This document shows positions 19,047-31,137 of a DNA stretch of 64,000 bases, piece after piece; the first letter of the stretch is position 1, and every line of letters starts with the position of its first letter. The stretch covers positions 1,307,950 to 1,371,949 of the forward strand of contig PCDI01000006.1 of NCBI GenBank assembly GCA_002778195.1, given 5' to 3'. The position numbers were made by a program, and so were the translations under genes. The stretch comes from Raffaelea ambrosiae (Eukaryota; Ascomycota; Sordariomycetes; Ophiostomatales; Ophiostomataceae). The notes under the pieces were generated by a model. That model had not been told where the DNA came from. It searched no databases and was given only the letters and a program-made list of their open reading frames with translations.

Positions 19047-21513
19047 GATACACGTGGGTATCCTTGCTGTTGTACTGTGTTTTGTGTGTGTGTATACGCG
19101 CGCTTGTGCTAGGTGGGTTCTGTACCGTATGGCACCGTATGACAGCGGAATGCAAGATGGGGAGCAAATCCAATTTGTGTGTTTTGGAAATCCGGTTTGT
19201 CACCAATGGCGGTCCGAGAGCAGGCGGACAACGGTGCAGGGTGTGTGCAAATGTTGCAGAATCTGTGGTGGAAGCAGCACAGGGGTGTCTGGGACAGGAG
19301 GGACTATGGGGAAAGAACAGAAAAAGAAGAACACAAAAAGGAAAGAGAGAGGGAAGGAAGGAAAATTAAATGGCGAAGAGATTTTTCCCTCCTTTTAGAA
19401 ATCGGGCGGTGCCTGTTGGTTTCCTAGTTCGGTCTTGTTAGTCACACATACGTAAAAGCAACATCTCATCGCGGGTCTAAATAGAACAACTCGTCCCAGA
19501 TCGCCCCCAGATCCAACGCTACACAGCGTCATCTCTCGTACGTTTGCCCCGTATATGGCAATGGGGCACCACGTTCCTCCTGAAAGACAGGCCGAGAGCT
19601 GGGGTTGACAAGCCCTGGGAAACCGGGGACGAGGGATGACGGATGTGGCAATTTGCGGAGAGGCTTTTTTTTGCATCGGGATGGTTGCTTGATTTTTCTG
19701 TTTTCTGGGCAGCCAACGAATAGACTTCACGTAAGAACAACTCCGACCAAAAGGCAATAAAATAAAAATAAAATAAAAAAAGCCACTCGCACAACCAAAA
19801 AAAAACCAGGCTGACCGGAGAGGGCTGTTCTGTTGGTGGCCGGCGTGGGAAGCAGGACCCGCTTTTCGGCTCGGTGCTTTACGTAACTAGACCCGCCGAC
19901 GGTGCGATCGACGGCCGAAGTGGGTCCAGTGGGCCGCCCTCCCCTGGAGGGGGGTGAACACTCGCCCAAAAGGTAGCGAGCGCGCGCTGCCAAGGACCGG
20001 GAGGTACCGCGCGGCGCTCCAGCAAGGGGAGCCGCACATTGTGTGCATGCCGTGTCTGGCCGGTTGCGGTGGTCTGGTGTGTGACGACGATGGACTGACT
20101 GGCCTCGTTCGGCCTCCATGGGCCACCCCGCGGGCGAACGCCCTTTTTTTTTGCCTCTTTCATCTTTGCGTTCGCTCCTCGTCTGATTGGGCTGCTGAGC
20201 CCGTTTTCTGTTCATCAGTTGGCAAAAAGCGTCGTTGTATTAACGTTTGGGCGGCTTCACTAGTGGCCTGTTCTCTTGCCCACCATCCCCCCCCAAACTA
20301 GATACCCACAAAACCCGTATACGATACAATCCGTAGATGTTCCCTTTGTCCTGCTCAGGACACCATTTGCGCCCGCGGGATCCCACGACGAGACAGCAGG
20401 GCGGCGGCGCAGACCAACATCGACAGACGGGGAATGGACGCATCATCCGCGCGGTGGGAAGCCGAGGCGCGCGCTGTTGGACATTGCCGGAGTCTCCGGC
20501 GAAATGCGGTGTGCTTCGGGTCAGGCGACGGTGCTGAAACGAGCGTGCCTCGTTCTCGTCGTGTGAAGATGCCCTCCTGACAGCCACAGAGCGCTGATTT
20601 CCCAGTCACGATGTTCCTCCTTGGGCCATACTATTGATTTGCCCGATGTTGGCCGCCAATAAGCAGGACGGGGGGGCGGTGGCTCGGCTGAATGTGCCCT
20701 GCTGGTACCAAAAAGTCGACAGCATGCAAGGGGATTGGTTCGTGGCTTGTGCGAGGCGGAATACGGGGAATGTCCGGAATGTTTCCAGAACAACTTTAAA
20801 TTAGGTAAAATTCGTGGAGACTTGACATGCAGAAATGACTTCATGACAGACCACGCAATGCGGAGAAAACGATGAGGGAATTACTAGAGGGAATCCAGAA
20901 TGCCTGATTTTGTGTACCAAACCCGATAACTAATGCATTGCTTTGCAGGCCATCCAGGCCGCCGTCCTGTGTCGCATTGGACGCATGGCGGGTGCCTGAA
21001 TCTCACAGTGTGGGTCGCGCAAGATTCGCCACTCACCGACTTCACTAGTTGAGAAAGTCCGTCAAGGGCCAACAAGGGGCGAAACCTCGCCCACTCGCCG
21101 GTTCCGGAATGCCTCAGTCATCCCTGCGTCGTCATCTCTGGCATGTCTTCACCGCGTTATCATGATTCGTTTTTGGGTCTTGTTTGATTGGCCACCAAAG
21201 ATGAAGGAACGTCTACGGTGTGTGCAGGCGTAGACACGGCAGCAGTGACTGTCTACGAAAGCAGAAAACGACCACGCAATCACACTCTGATGATAGCAAA
21301 TGCATGTAGAACTCGATAAACAATAAACAGAGATCGGCACGCCGCATGAAAGACTCTATATCGAACTTTTGGCTTTCTTGACTCTCTGTTCTCACCATGT
21401 CCCAACCTGGCCCCTATCTACAGTCCACGAAACTACCATGACTCCGTGTCGTCTACAGAGCTCCGTCTGCTGTATCGCGTAGTTTCGTCAACACGTCATG
21501 GCACCCGATTGTC
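19047..21513. other. 2.5-kb region without a supported gene
   Basis: I read both strands and found no conserved domain. It contains the permease promoter, an A-rich stretch near 19750-19805 and a T-rich patch near 20150. One exon-like stretch (about 20950-20998, preceded by CTAAT and a TTTGCAG acceptor, ending in TGA) could be the end of an unrecognised gene, but I could not find its upstream exons. No tRNA-like arm pattern was recognised. Confidence 0.4.
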
Positions 21514-22921
21514 TCACTCGTCCCGGAAGATGCGTACTTGCACCTCCCCGGCGTCGTCCACCCAAGCCCGGAACATGCCGCCGCAGTTGCAGTCCGCGAC
21601 AATGGCCGTGCGGACCGAGCAGATCCGCCCGTCGGCCGCGTCTTGTGTCACGGTGCTCTCGATGCCGATGAACCCGCCCTGGCCCTCGCCCGTGTGGCCC
21701 CACCGCGGCCCCGCGCTCTGCTGCAGCAGCCCGCCTGGACCCGCCACCGCCGCCACCGCCGCCGCCGCCGGCAGGGGCCGGAAACGCGCCATGGCGACAA
21801 CGCTGTGGGCGGCCGCCACGCGCAGAAAGGAGTCGCCGTTGCCGGTGCCGGAGATGGCCAGCGAGCGGGTCGTCGTGGTCGTGGTGGTGGTCGTCGCACC
21901 CAGGGCGGTCCAGGGGGACGCCGCCACCAGAGGCGCGAGCGGCGGCGGCAGACACGCGGCGAGCAGGCTGCGCAGCGACCCCGACAGGCCGACGGTCGGT
22001 GTCATGTCCCACGTCTCGTCCCACGTCTCGGCCCACGACCCGGCGCCGATCACCGGCGTGTCGCCCACCCGGCCCGTCAGCTTGTTGGTCAGGCCGCCCG
22101 TGCTGGTGGCGCAGCACACGGTGACGCCGTCGCTGTCGAGGGCGACGGCGCCGCAGGTGCCCTGGGGCCAGAAGGCGTCGGCGGTCCACGAGGCGGAGCC
22201 CTGCCGGGCCTGCTCCTGGGCGAGGCCGCGCACGTGCTCGTCCCAGCGCGCCTGCGTGTAAAAGTAGGACGGGTCGACCAGCGGCAGGCCGTAGCGCACG
22301 GCCAGCGCCTCGGCGGTGGCGCCGAACAGCTGCGTGTGGCCCTGGGCGCTGGGGACGTCGGGCGCCGCGCCCGCGCATCCCGGATGCGCGGGCCCGGGCG
22401 GGGCCAGGTCGGCGTCCCCGGCTTCGAGCATGCGCCGCGCCAGCAGGACCGGGTTGCGCACGTGGCGCAGGCCCATGACGCCGACGCCGCGCTTGGCCAC
22501 GCCGCGCGACACCATGACGCTGGCCTCGAGCTCGTTGACGCCGTCGCGCGTGAACACGGCGCCGTGGCCGCTGTTGAAGAGCGGGTCGTCCTCGAGCTGC
22601 ACGACGGCAAACGTGGCGATCGCGAGGGCCGACGGCAGCAGCAGCCGCTGCGCGCCCGCCTCCGCCGCCGTCGTCGTCTTCTCCGTCGGCGTCGTCATGT
22701 ACGCATGCGTCCGGGAGACCTGACGCCCGCCCGCCCCGATGGGGACCTTGTCAGCCGGGTCCATCCGTCGCCTTCCGACCGTGCCCACTCACAATCCGGT
22801 GCAGCGCTTCGCGGAAGGCCTTTCGCCGCGCGGGGCTCATCGTGGCCCGCGAGATGTTGCCGGCGCCGCCATGGATGATCAGCCGCGGCTGCACGCGCAC
22901 AGAGCTCGGACGGTACTCCAT
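21514..22921 (-). CDS. threonine-type asparaginase / isoaspartyl peptidase (Ntn hydrolase)
   Basis: Two exons, leftward: 22921-22793 and 22719-21514, 444 residues. The intron (GTGAGT donor, branch CTGAC, CAG acceptor) joins LHRI to VSRTHAY in phase 0 and supplies the N-terminal motif LIIHGGAGNI. Also visible: FNSGHGAVFT and NELEASVM. The autoprocessing site is GTCGAVALD with predicted nucleophile Thr231, followed by CCATSTGGLTNKLTGRVGDTPVIGAG. The family self-cleaves before the Thr and hydrolyses asparagine or beta-aspartyl peptides. A Pro-rich segment and a Thr run are larger than in compact bacterial members, so the length is at the upper end. It could work with the neighbouring permease in nitrogen use, an inference from position only. 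Confidence 0.92.
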
Positions 22922-23461
22922 GGCTGCTGGGGCGGAAGAGGTCGTTGTTTTGTCGTGGTGGTTGGAACGGGCCCCAACAACCGCGCCCCGAGACCGACTT
23001 CGGGCGGCGTTCTTATCTCGCCGTTTTTCGTCTTTTCTGTGTCGTCCAATCGGCGATCCCCAAATGGTCGCGCGCGGCCGACGCTAAAAGGCGAAGCTAC
23101 GGTGGATCCGTGTTCCTGGCCATGACTAAGTACGACGTAATTCGTCCGCGCTGTGCTCGGCTGGCATTCCATGCACTTTCTAGGGGCTTACTTTTTGCAA
23201 CCATAAAATCACTGCACGCCAAACGTAGCCGCATTGGGCTAGGGGTTCAATATATAGGTTTGTATTCGTGTCGAGTTGTCTTCTAGACCGAAAGCGGCAT
23301 GCCGTTTCTCTGTGTAGTTCTACGTTCTGGTCTATTGTAGAAAAGGAAAAGGACTCGATGGCCGAGGCAAAACAAGCAGCAGCGGCACGGACGCGTCGTG
23401 TTCGTAGACAGCGTGTGCCCGCTGGAGAAGGAAGCTGCCCATTTGCAGGTGGAGCGCAGCC
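22922..23461. other. intergenic, upstream of asparaginase
   Basis: 540 bases between two minus-strand genes. It holds the asparaginase promoter and the 3' end of the sugar porter. No coding pattern was seen. Confidence 0.5.
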
Positions 23462-25683
23462 TCAGTCGATGTGCGTTGTGACCATTTCACTTTCCCGGGG
23501 CACGCCCGACTTCTCCGTGGACAAGTTGTCGGAGTGATCATTAGAATGGCCAGCGTCGTCCTTGATGAACATGTGGTCGATCTCCTCCAGGGTCAACCCA
23601 GCTGTCTCGGGGAGGAAAAAGTAGATCATAGGGACGATGGCAAAGTTCTGCACACTCTCTGTTAGTGGACATTGCAGCAGGAGCCCACACTGGGAAGCTC
23701 AGACGGGCGACTACGTACGGTGGTCATGAAGACCAGATATGTCTTCCAGCCAATGTTCGTGATCATGACGGGCGTAGTCATCACAATAATAAAGACCTTG
23801 ATTTGCCTGTTAACAACTCCATTTTTTCATCGCATTTTTCTGGAAATCGTCTACTCACAGAAATCCAGTTGATCATAACAGCCAGCGCCGTTCCCTTTGT
23901 TCTCGCCTTCAGTGGAAGGATCTCTGGAGAGTAGCACCACGGGATGGCGTTCAAGCTCGCGCCAAAGAATATCATGTACTGTGTGCGACCTGGGTCAGGA
24001 AAGGCAGTTGTCCTCTGGCAGATTCTTCTGGAGTACGTACAATGGCAAAAAACGCAATGGCCACATAGGATGTCACTTTTTGTTTTTCCGTCCCCTGGAA
24101 GGACAACATGATGGCAATGATCATGAGTGACAATGCCATCCCAATGGTGCCGAGAACTTCACTGTGTCAGTCAGAGAGCACCAAGATGACGGTTGCATAG
24201 CAAAGAAGGGCCACAAAGTCCTCACTCATAGGCTTGCGACGGCCAATGCGATCCAAGAACAGAGAGGGCACAAGCGACCCGAAAGCAAAGGCCAGGTTGA
24301 TGCATCCGCCTGCAACGAGCGACGAGTTGCGCGAAACGCCAGCGTTGACCTGCAGCACGGTTGAAATATAAAAGACGACAACGTTGATTCCAGACCACTG
24401 GTTGGCCGTCAGAACAAAAAAGGCCATGCCGAGTCGCTTGCCCGTCTGGACGCTGTCCGACTGGAACATGTGACGCCAGAGGAAGGGATTTTCGTTTTCG
24501 ATCCGCAGCGTCTCGATGATGGCGGCCTTTTCCATTTCAATGTACGCCTCCTCGCCGGGACCGTACACCTGGTGCATTACCTGGACCGCCTCGTCCATGC
24601 GGCCGTGGTCCATGAGCCAGCGCGGTGTTTCGGGCAGACCAAAGAGCACGACGGAGATGACCATGGCCGGCCCAATCTGGAACGCAATGGGCAATCGCCA
24701 CGCGACGGGACCGCCGACGAAGCTCAGACCATAGGCGAAGAAGTATGCGACGACAATGCCCAAGGCCGTGAACATGACCTATCGCACAGGCGCGGTTAGA
24801 ATGGAGCCCAGAAGGCGTGACTGCAGCCACCAAGACGTCCTCCGTCGATGCCAACAGGAACGTCGCGCTCCTTCTCACCTCGGACGTGACAAGCCGGCCA
24901 CGAACATGGCTTTTGCACAATTCGGCCTGGCTAGCCCTGCGTCAGAATGAAATAACAAGCTTGGCTGATTTGGGGCGGCCCAACTTACTACATGGGAACC
25001 GTGGACGTGTCAAGACCGACGCCTATGGACGTCTGTTAGAAGGTGGGGTCCTCGAGCGCATACCCATTGTAGAGGCCTACCAAGTCCAGTCACAATGCGG
25101 CCGACAATCAGTTGCGGAACCTGTTGGAAGGCGGAGTGAGTATGGCCATTCTTCATGTCCGCGCACCTCTGGGGCCTGGCGGGAACCTACTCCGTAGGTG
25201 GCACACTGCAGGACGGCACCAGCACTGATGAGGAACATGGCGAGCCAGAGCGTCTGTCTGCGACCGATACGGCCACCGATGACAAAGTTGATGATGCATC
25301 CCGAGAGGCATCCCAGGTTGTAACTAGACACTAGAGCAGGGAAGGCATCTTAGCACATACGGCTGCTGTCCTGCTCTGCGAGGGAAACGCAGTCACCGCG
25401 CACAACCAGGAAGTGGGGCGAGACACTCACCAATAAATCCCAAGAAGGTGGCTCCTGGATGGTTGACGATATTCAAGAAGTCGTCGTTGGTGGTCAAACT
25501 CCCGAAGACGCCCTGATCGTAGCCGAAGCTGGCAGGAACAAGTCCTTGTTAGCCTCGTGGTAGAGCAAGACAAGTGGTGGCCGTGGCTGGGCAAGCGTAC
25601 AGCAAGAAAGCATGTAGACAGTTCACTGTGATAGCAAGCTGGGTCTGGAAACCCGGCTTGAACCACGAGCTTCGATACGCCAT
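23462..25683 (-). CDS. MFS sugar porter, 11 exons
   Basis: Exons leftward: 25683-25601, 25528-25431, 25330-25191, 25120-25081, 25022-24989, 24930-24879, 24778-24226, 24156-24041, 23978-23859, 23796-23719, 23647-23462; total 1500 nt, 499 residues, all phases consistent. Splicing rebuilds the sugar-porter landmarks LLFGYDQGVFG, GGRIGRRQTLW, YQAELCKSHVRGRLVTSE, LPETPRWL, ANQWSGINVVVFY, DRIGRRKP and FFLPETAGLTLEEID. These are typical of fungal plasma-membrane monosaccharide transporters of the MFS. Intron density is far above the other porter in this window. The short exons (34-52 nt) rest on frame and signature continuity. It is divergent from the SDR at 26627. Confidence 0.88.
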
Positions 25684-26626
25684 TGCAATGGATGACCTCG
25701 ACGCGACACAATGTTGCGATTGTAGAACGAGGCCGGCGGACAGAGGCAGGACGAGAGAACAATCAATCAGGCGGAAAAACAAAGAAACGGCGAAAATGCC
25801 TTTACATGCTGCGGGCGAGAACCAGCGGGGAGTCAGACAATCTTAAGGGAAATCCGCGTATTATGTGACTTTGGGAGACGGTATCAGCCACCCCTGCACA
25901 CGGGAGCAGCGATGACCTGTCGCCTGTTGTGGACCGGTATGTGTGCCAGCCTGTCTTCCCCGCAAATTAAAACAATTTAGAACATGGCAGGTCTGGGGAA
26001 GTCCACTTTTAGGATTCGGCTAGACCAACCCGTCAATCACTGCTCGGACGGCACATGCAGGTGTGTACACGGTCCCCGTGTCATGACTACTATGCAGCCC
26101 TCCCCGTACGATTCTCCCAAATGAATGCCCATTTCAGTTAGTGGTCTTGTTTCATGCGGGACATCTGCCATCACAACGCGGGCTCTCAAAGAGGGAGTTG
26201 TTATCCGGCTATATGAGAAAGGTTCGGGTTCTCTGCCCGACACCGCAGATCGACACCGAAGCTTATTCTCACAGGATCGTTGAATCGCCGACTGGACGTG
26301 GATTTTGTTTCCGCAGGATATAAGTGGCACGGCAAAAGTAGGCATGCAACAGAAGCCAAAGTCAAACAGTCTGTTTCCCCCAAACCAGGAAAATGGGACC
26401 ATAGTATGTACAGTGGCGTACAATGTGCTCAATTGCCACTCGCAGACTGGCAGTGCCCATACGCCCATGGGGTGTCTTGACCCGCACTGGGCGCGTATCA
26501 TCAAGCATCCGGTGCTATGGTGCCCTGGGCGGAATCCAGTTTCCGGACAGCCAAACAACTCGAACAGCCACAGGCTACCGCAACATCTCCGCGACACGTC
26601 GAGCATATTCAGCAGCTGAAGACAGG
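25684..26626. promoter_or_regulatory. divergent region (sugar porter / SDR)
   Basis: About 940 bases between head-to-head genes. Open frames on both strands have no recognisable motifs. Co-regulation of the two genes is possible but only inferred from orientation. Confidence 0.4.
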
Positions 26627-27663
26627 ATGTCGTCGACCGACAGGTATATGACGACCAAAGTGACAGATCTTTTGTCGCTGAAAGATCAGGTGGTTGTGTT
26701 GACCGGTGCGGCCCGGGGCATCGGCATGGCTCTGGCATTTGCTGTTGCCGAGGCCGGTGGCAAGGTTGCCATTCTGGACGCGGCACCTGCGCCGGACCAG
26801 GCCTATGCTCGTCTGCAATCCATCTACGCCGAGGTGAAATACTACCAGTAAGCCCTGACACCGTAGGTTGTGGAGGGCCATGGCGCGCAGGGCGCTCACA
26901 GTGACTCTCAACAGGTCGGACGTTACGAACTACGACCAACTGCAGGGCTCATTCGACGAAATTGCCAACGACTTTGAACGTATTGATGGACTGTAAGACG
27001 TTCCACCTCGCTTTTGTTTGACCCTTGCACCTGGCTGGGTACTAAAACAAACAACAAAAAACAGCATAACGGCTGCTGGTATCTGTCCCGACGAGCCGTT
27101 CCTGGAACGCGATCCGGCCTCGGTGAAGAGATGCATGGAAATCAACGACCTGGGCACCTACTACGCGGCCCAGCTCGCTGCGCGCCAGATGGTCAAGCAG
27201 CCCAGGCGACCCCAACGCGCGTCGGCAGGCTCCATCGTCATGATTGCCTCCATTGCGGCTCATCGCGCGAGCAAAGATCAGTTCACCAGCGACTACTGCA
27301 TGAGCAAGGGCGGCGTTCTGTCGCTTTGCCGCCAACTCGGCGTAGAGCTCGCGAACCGTGATATTCGCGTCAACTGCATCTCTCCTGGGTATGTTGAAGA
27401 TGAGAATCTAAAAATAAAAACATTTTCGGGGCTCGCTGACGTTTCCTTGCTGTAGGTACATGGCCACGGACTTGACTCTCCATCTTGCCAAAACACGCCC
27501 CAAGCTTGCCGAGACTTTTAGGAACGAGCCGCCGATGAAGCGCATGGGCGACCGTACCGACCTCAAGGGTGCGGCGGTGTTTCTGCTGTCGGATGCCAGT
27601 GCCTACATGACCAGCGGGGAGCTATTGATTACGGGCGGACTTCACGCCGGCCAAGTGCACTGA
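26627..27663 (+). CDS. short-chain dehydrogenase/reductase
   Basis: Four exons: 26627-26847, 26915-26992, 27065-27388, 27456-27663; 276 residues with consistent phases. Motifs: cofactor site LTGAARGIG, ITAAGI in place of the usual NNAG, catalytic Ser in IVMIASIAAH, YCMSKGG (Tyr and Lys), and SPGYMATDLT. The C-terminal LLITGGLHAG fits classical SDRs of about 250-280 residues such as sorbose or xylulose reductase-like and 3-oxoacyl reductase-like enzymes. The substrate is not deducible. It lies between a sugar porter (divergent) and a Zn2Cys6 regulator with a second sugar porter beyond, so a role in sugar or polyol use is plausible but unproven. Confidence 0.9.
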
Positions 27664-28152
27664 ACGCATAGCATGACTGATGTGACAACGATCTCCAACC
27701 CGGAGTTTGAACCGAGTGATTTACCACAGAAACTGTGGAAAACGTATCCATTTAGAGATCTGTCTTTCGCTTTCTTCACTTCTCGTCGCTCGGTAAGCGA
27801 CTGGGGCAAGCTGTGAAGCTTTTCGAGCCATCGCATATCAGATACAACTTGACATCAGAACGTGTCCCCAGACGTAAACACCTGATCGTGTAGCAATCGG
27901 TGGCATTCATATAAACAGCTTTCATTCAGACGTCTTCCTTTAACCAAAAAACCCCCACAAAAAGAAAAAAAAAACCTCCTACATACTCCCATTCACGTCT
28001 GTCGTGAATTTCACCCCATGCAGCGTGATAGGGCCCGAAGACTGGCTCCACTAAGTGGAGCCTCCAGATATCGTGCTAAATTGGGTCTTCTTCCTGCCGG
28101 CCTCGCCAGTTTGCCGGCTTCACCATCCCGTTGCCAAACACACCTGCACAGA
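27664..28152. other. intergenic, upstream of the Zn2Cys6 gene
   Basis: 489 bases between two plus-strand genes. An A-rich stretch lies near 27940-27980. No coding pattern was seen; it presumably includes the regulator's promoter. Confidence 0.5.
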
Positions 28153-30345
28153 ATGGAGACGTCAGCGACCCCGTCGCCGCCAGACCATACGGCTGCCGCA
28201 CAGGACAAGCCGCCGTTTCTGCGCCAGACCCAGCGCGCGCCGCGGAGCTGCCGGGCCTGTGCCAGCCGCAAGGTGCGGTGCGACAAGGCTGTGCCGTGCG
28301 CGACCTGCATCCGGCGAGGCGAGGCTGCCCGGTGTGTCCGGGAGACAGTCATTGTCCGCGGCCGGGTGACCAAGTAGGGAGGACGGCCCGCCCTTTTTGC
28401 GTTTCCGATTTGGACAGGCCTGACGTGGGTAGGGCCCAGGATCCCCAGAACCAGCCGACGTACGAGGAGCTGCTGCGCGAGAACGAACGTCTGCGGAGCT
28501 TGCTTTCCTGCCCCGAGAGCAGCGACAAGGACAACGGCGACAACAGCAGCAGCAGCAGCAACCTCTCGTTCGACCGCATGCGCGCGTTTGACGAGGCGCT
28601 CTTTGCGTCCCCGCCCCCGCGGCCGCCCGGGTCGGCGGCGGAGATGGACTGGGACGCCATCCTGCTGCCGCCGGCGCGGTGCAGCGTCCGGCTGGTCGAG
28701 TACGACAGGCTGTGGCACTCGTGGGTGCACTACGCGCTGGAGTATCCGCGGTTTGAGCACGAGCACAGCCAGTTCCTGCTGGCGCTGCAGGGGGGGGTGC
28801 CGTTGCGCGAATACGACGCCTTCTGGCTGGCGCTGTACTTTAGCGCCATCACGGTGAGTGGAAGGGGGATGTGTGCGTCCAGGAAGACGGAAGCAGTCCA
28901 AGCTCACAGCGTGTCTCGCGCAGGCTGCGTTGCTCACCATGGACGACGAGGAGGCGGATCAGATGGGTCTCTCTGAGTGTACGTCGCCCCATTTTTGATC
29001 CCTGATCCCTGGTCCCCGATCCCTGATTCGTACCCTTTTTTTTTCTTTTTCTTTTCTTTTCTTTTTCTTTTCTTTTCTTTTTCTTTTCTTTTTCTCTTCT
29101 TATTTTCTGGCTCTGATCTGCTACTGTCTCAGTCAACCACGACTACCCATCGCTGCTCCGCAACTGGTACGACGCCGCGCTCTTCTGCCTGCACCGGGCC
29201 GACTTTCTGCGGCGGCCCGACCTCCGGGCCGTGCAGGCCATTGCCATCCTCGGCATCTGCTTCAGCAACTTTGGCGACAAGGACCTGTACGAGTCGCTGT
29301 GGGCCTGCGCCTTCAGCCTCAGCCAGCGCCTCGGGCTGGACCGCCAGGACGTCGCCGCCGTCCCCGGCCTCGGCCAGGAGGCCGGCCGCCGCCTCTGGTG
29401 GACCCTCCTCATCTGCGACTGGTCGCAGATGCCCTACCGCATCCCCATCGTCCGCGACGGCGACTTTGCCGTCGCCCTGCCGTCCGTCCGCGACGGCAGC
29501 ATCGATCCCGCCCACTACCACGCCTTCATGGCGCGGTCCGCGCGCGTCTGGCACCGCTTCCAGGCCGCGGTGCGCGGCGGCGGCGGCGGTCGCCCGGCCA
29601 CCGCCCTCGACGCCGTCGTGCGCCGCACTGACGACGCGCTGGCCGAGATCATCAACACGCTGCCCTCCTACCTGCAGCCGGACACGGCCGAAGAGCGGCT
29701 GGACACGCTGGCGGCGGCGCACCCCTGGATCGTGTGGCAGCGCTTCGACGTCACCATTGTGCTGCTGCACCTGCGGCTGTGCGCCAACCAGATGCTGCTG
29801 CAGGACGCCTGGCGGACGGTGGCGGCCGGCGCGGGCGAGGGCGACGACAGCCCGGACAGCCGCGTGCGCAGCCTGTGTGTCAGCACCGCGCGCGAGATCA
29901 TCTGGATCAGCCACAACTGGCACCAGCCCGTGACCAAGCGCAGACAATGGTGAGCTTTCTTTTTTTCTTTTTTCTTTCCTCGCTACGCTCGTTTTCCTTT
30001 TTTCTTTTCGTTCCTCGCTTCGCTCGCTTTCTTTTTTTTCTTCTTTCCTCGCTTCGCTCGCTTTCTTTTTTTTCTTTTTTTTCCTCACTTCGCTCGCTTT
30101 CTACGCTCGTTCCTTTCCGCTGACCAACCTGCAGGGCCCTCTCGTTGACCATTTTCAACGCCGCCATGCACCTGCTCACCGAGTGCCGCGAGCGCCCCCC
30201 CGGCTCGCCCGAGGAAGAGCAGGCCTGGCGCAGAGACGTCGCCGTCGCCGTCGCCTACCTCGAGGGCGTCCAGTCGCACAACGCCGTCGCCCAGAAAGGC
30301 GTGCACATCTTGCGAGAGGCACTGCAGGAGGGACAACGGAGCTGA
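28153..30345 (+). CDS. Zn2Cys6 transcription factor, 5 exons
   Basis: Exons 28153-28373, 28418-28853, 28924-28978, 29133-29949, 30135-30345; 1740 nt, 579 residues, phases consistent. The zinc cluster is C33-C36-C43-C49-C52-C61 (RSCRACASRKVRCDKAVP, then CATC), followed by TYEELLRENERLRSLL, which can form a short dimerising coiled coil. The middle region resembles the fungal-specific factor domain: FWLALYFSAIT, LFCLHRADFLRRPD, AIAILGICFSNFG and RRLWWTLLICDW. It is a nuclear regulator with unknown targets; flanking sugar porters are candidates. Introns 3 and 4 carry long pyrimidine tracts. Intron 1 (44 nt) is short and its acceptor is the least certain boundary. Confidence 0.87.
29955..30115 (+). 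repeat. intronic TTCCTCGCTTCGCTCGCTTT repeat
   Basis: The last intron of the Zn2Cys6 gene is almost entirely made of 30-37-bp units that alternate T/C runs with CGCTTCGCTCG or CGCTACGCTCG. At least four copies are visible, the last ones slightly diverged. A similar motif recurs in an amidase intron at 45116-45246. Confidence 0.8.
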
Positions 30346-31137
30346 AGCAAGGAGGAGCCAAAATCGACAAGACACGGTTCCATGGCCTGGGCCTTGTATG
30401 ATCACTATGCAACAGCACACAAAAAAAGAAGGATACCACATTTGTAGCGTTCGGCCAGTTTTGTTCTGTAATCTGGACTGGGAACAGCCATGCTCGCGTC
30501 TGCCGCTGGCGAGACGGAGAGTGGCCAGGATTTCTTGGCAGGTCGGCCCCCACGTTCCGGCACGCAAACACGTTGCCCGTTAGTCCCGGCAATCACGAAT
30601 GCTTCTTCCTTGGTCCCGGCAATCACGAAATGCTTCTTCCTTTTCCCCCCTTCTATGCTCAATGTATAAAGCCAGGCACGCATGGCCGCACTCCCGCACC
30701 TATGCTCGCGGCCTCCGCCTCGTCGTCCAGCTCATTTCCCCCTTCAGCACCACGCACGAGGACATGCCTTATCTCGACCGAGCCAAGCCGACGGGTGGAG
30801 CAGGGAACATGCACCAACCAAGGAGTGGCTCCGGATGCGTGCACCGACTCGACCGAACTGCCCCGAGACAGTCCGGGGTAAGCTCGGTAGCCAATCACCG
30901 TCGAGAAAGTGTGGCCCCGGACCCTCTCTTATCGCGGCTGTATGCCATGTGTGGCCAGGGCCATCTCTTCATCGTCACCCGGTCGCGTCTCGTATAAAGG
31001 AAAGGGGGGGGGGAGAAGCCAAGACAGGCCGCCAGGATGTCCTCTCTGTCCTCTCTGCCGAGACGCTTTGCTTGCTACGAAACCCGCCTGTGCTGACCCT
31101 GTTCTTCACCCTCCCTCCTGCCATCTCTGTCTGCACC
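30346..31137. other. intergenic, promoter side of the second sugar porter
   Basis: About 790 bases between two plus-strand genes. AATCACGAA(A)TGCTTCTTCC is present twice (about 30591 and 30622, 31 bp apart), and a G-run lies near 31005. No coding pattern is supported. Confidence 0.5.
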
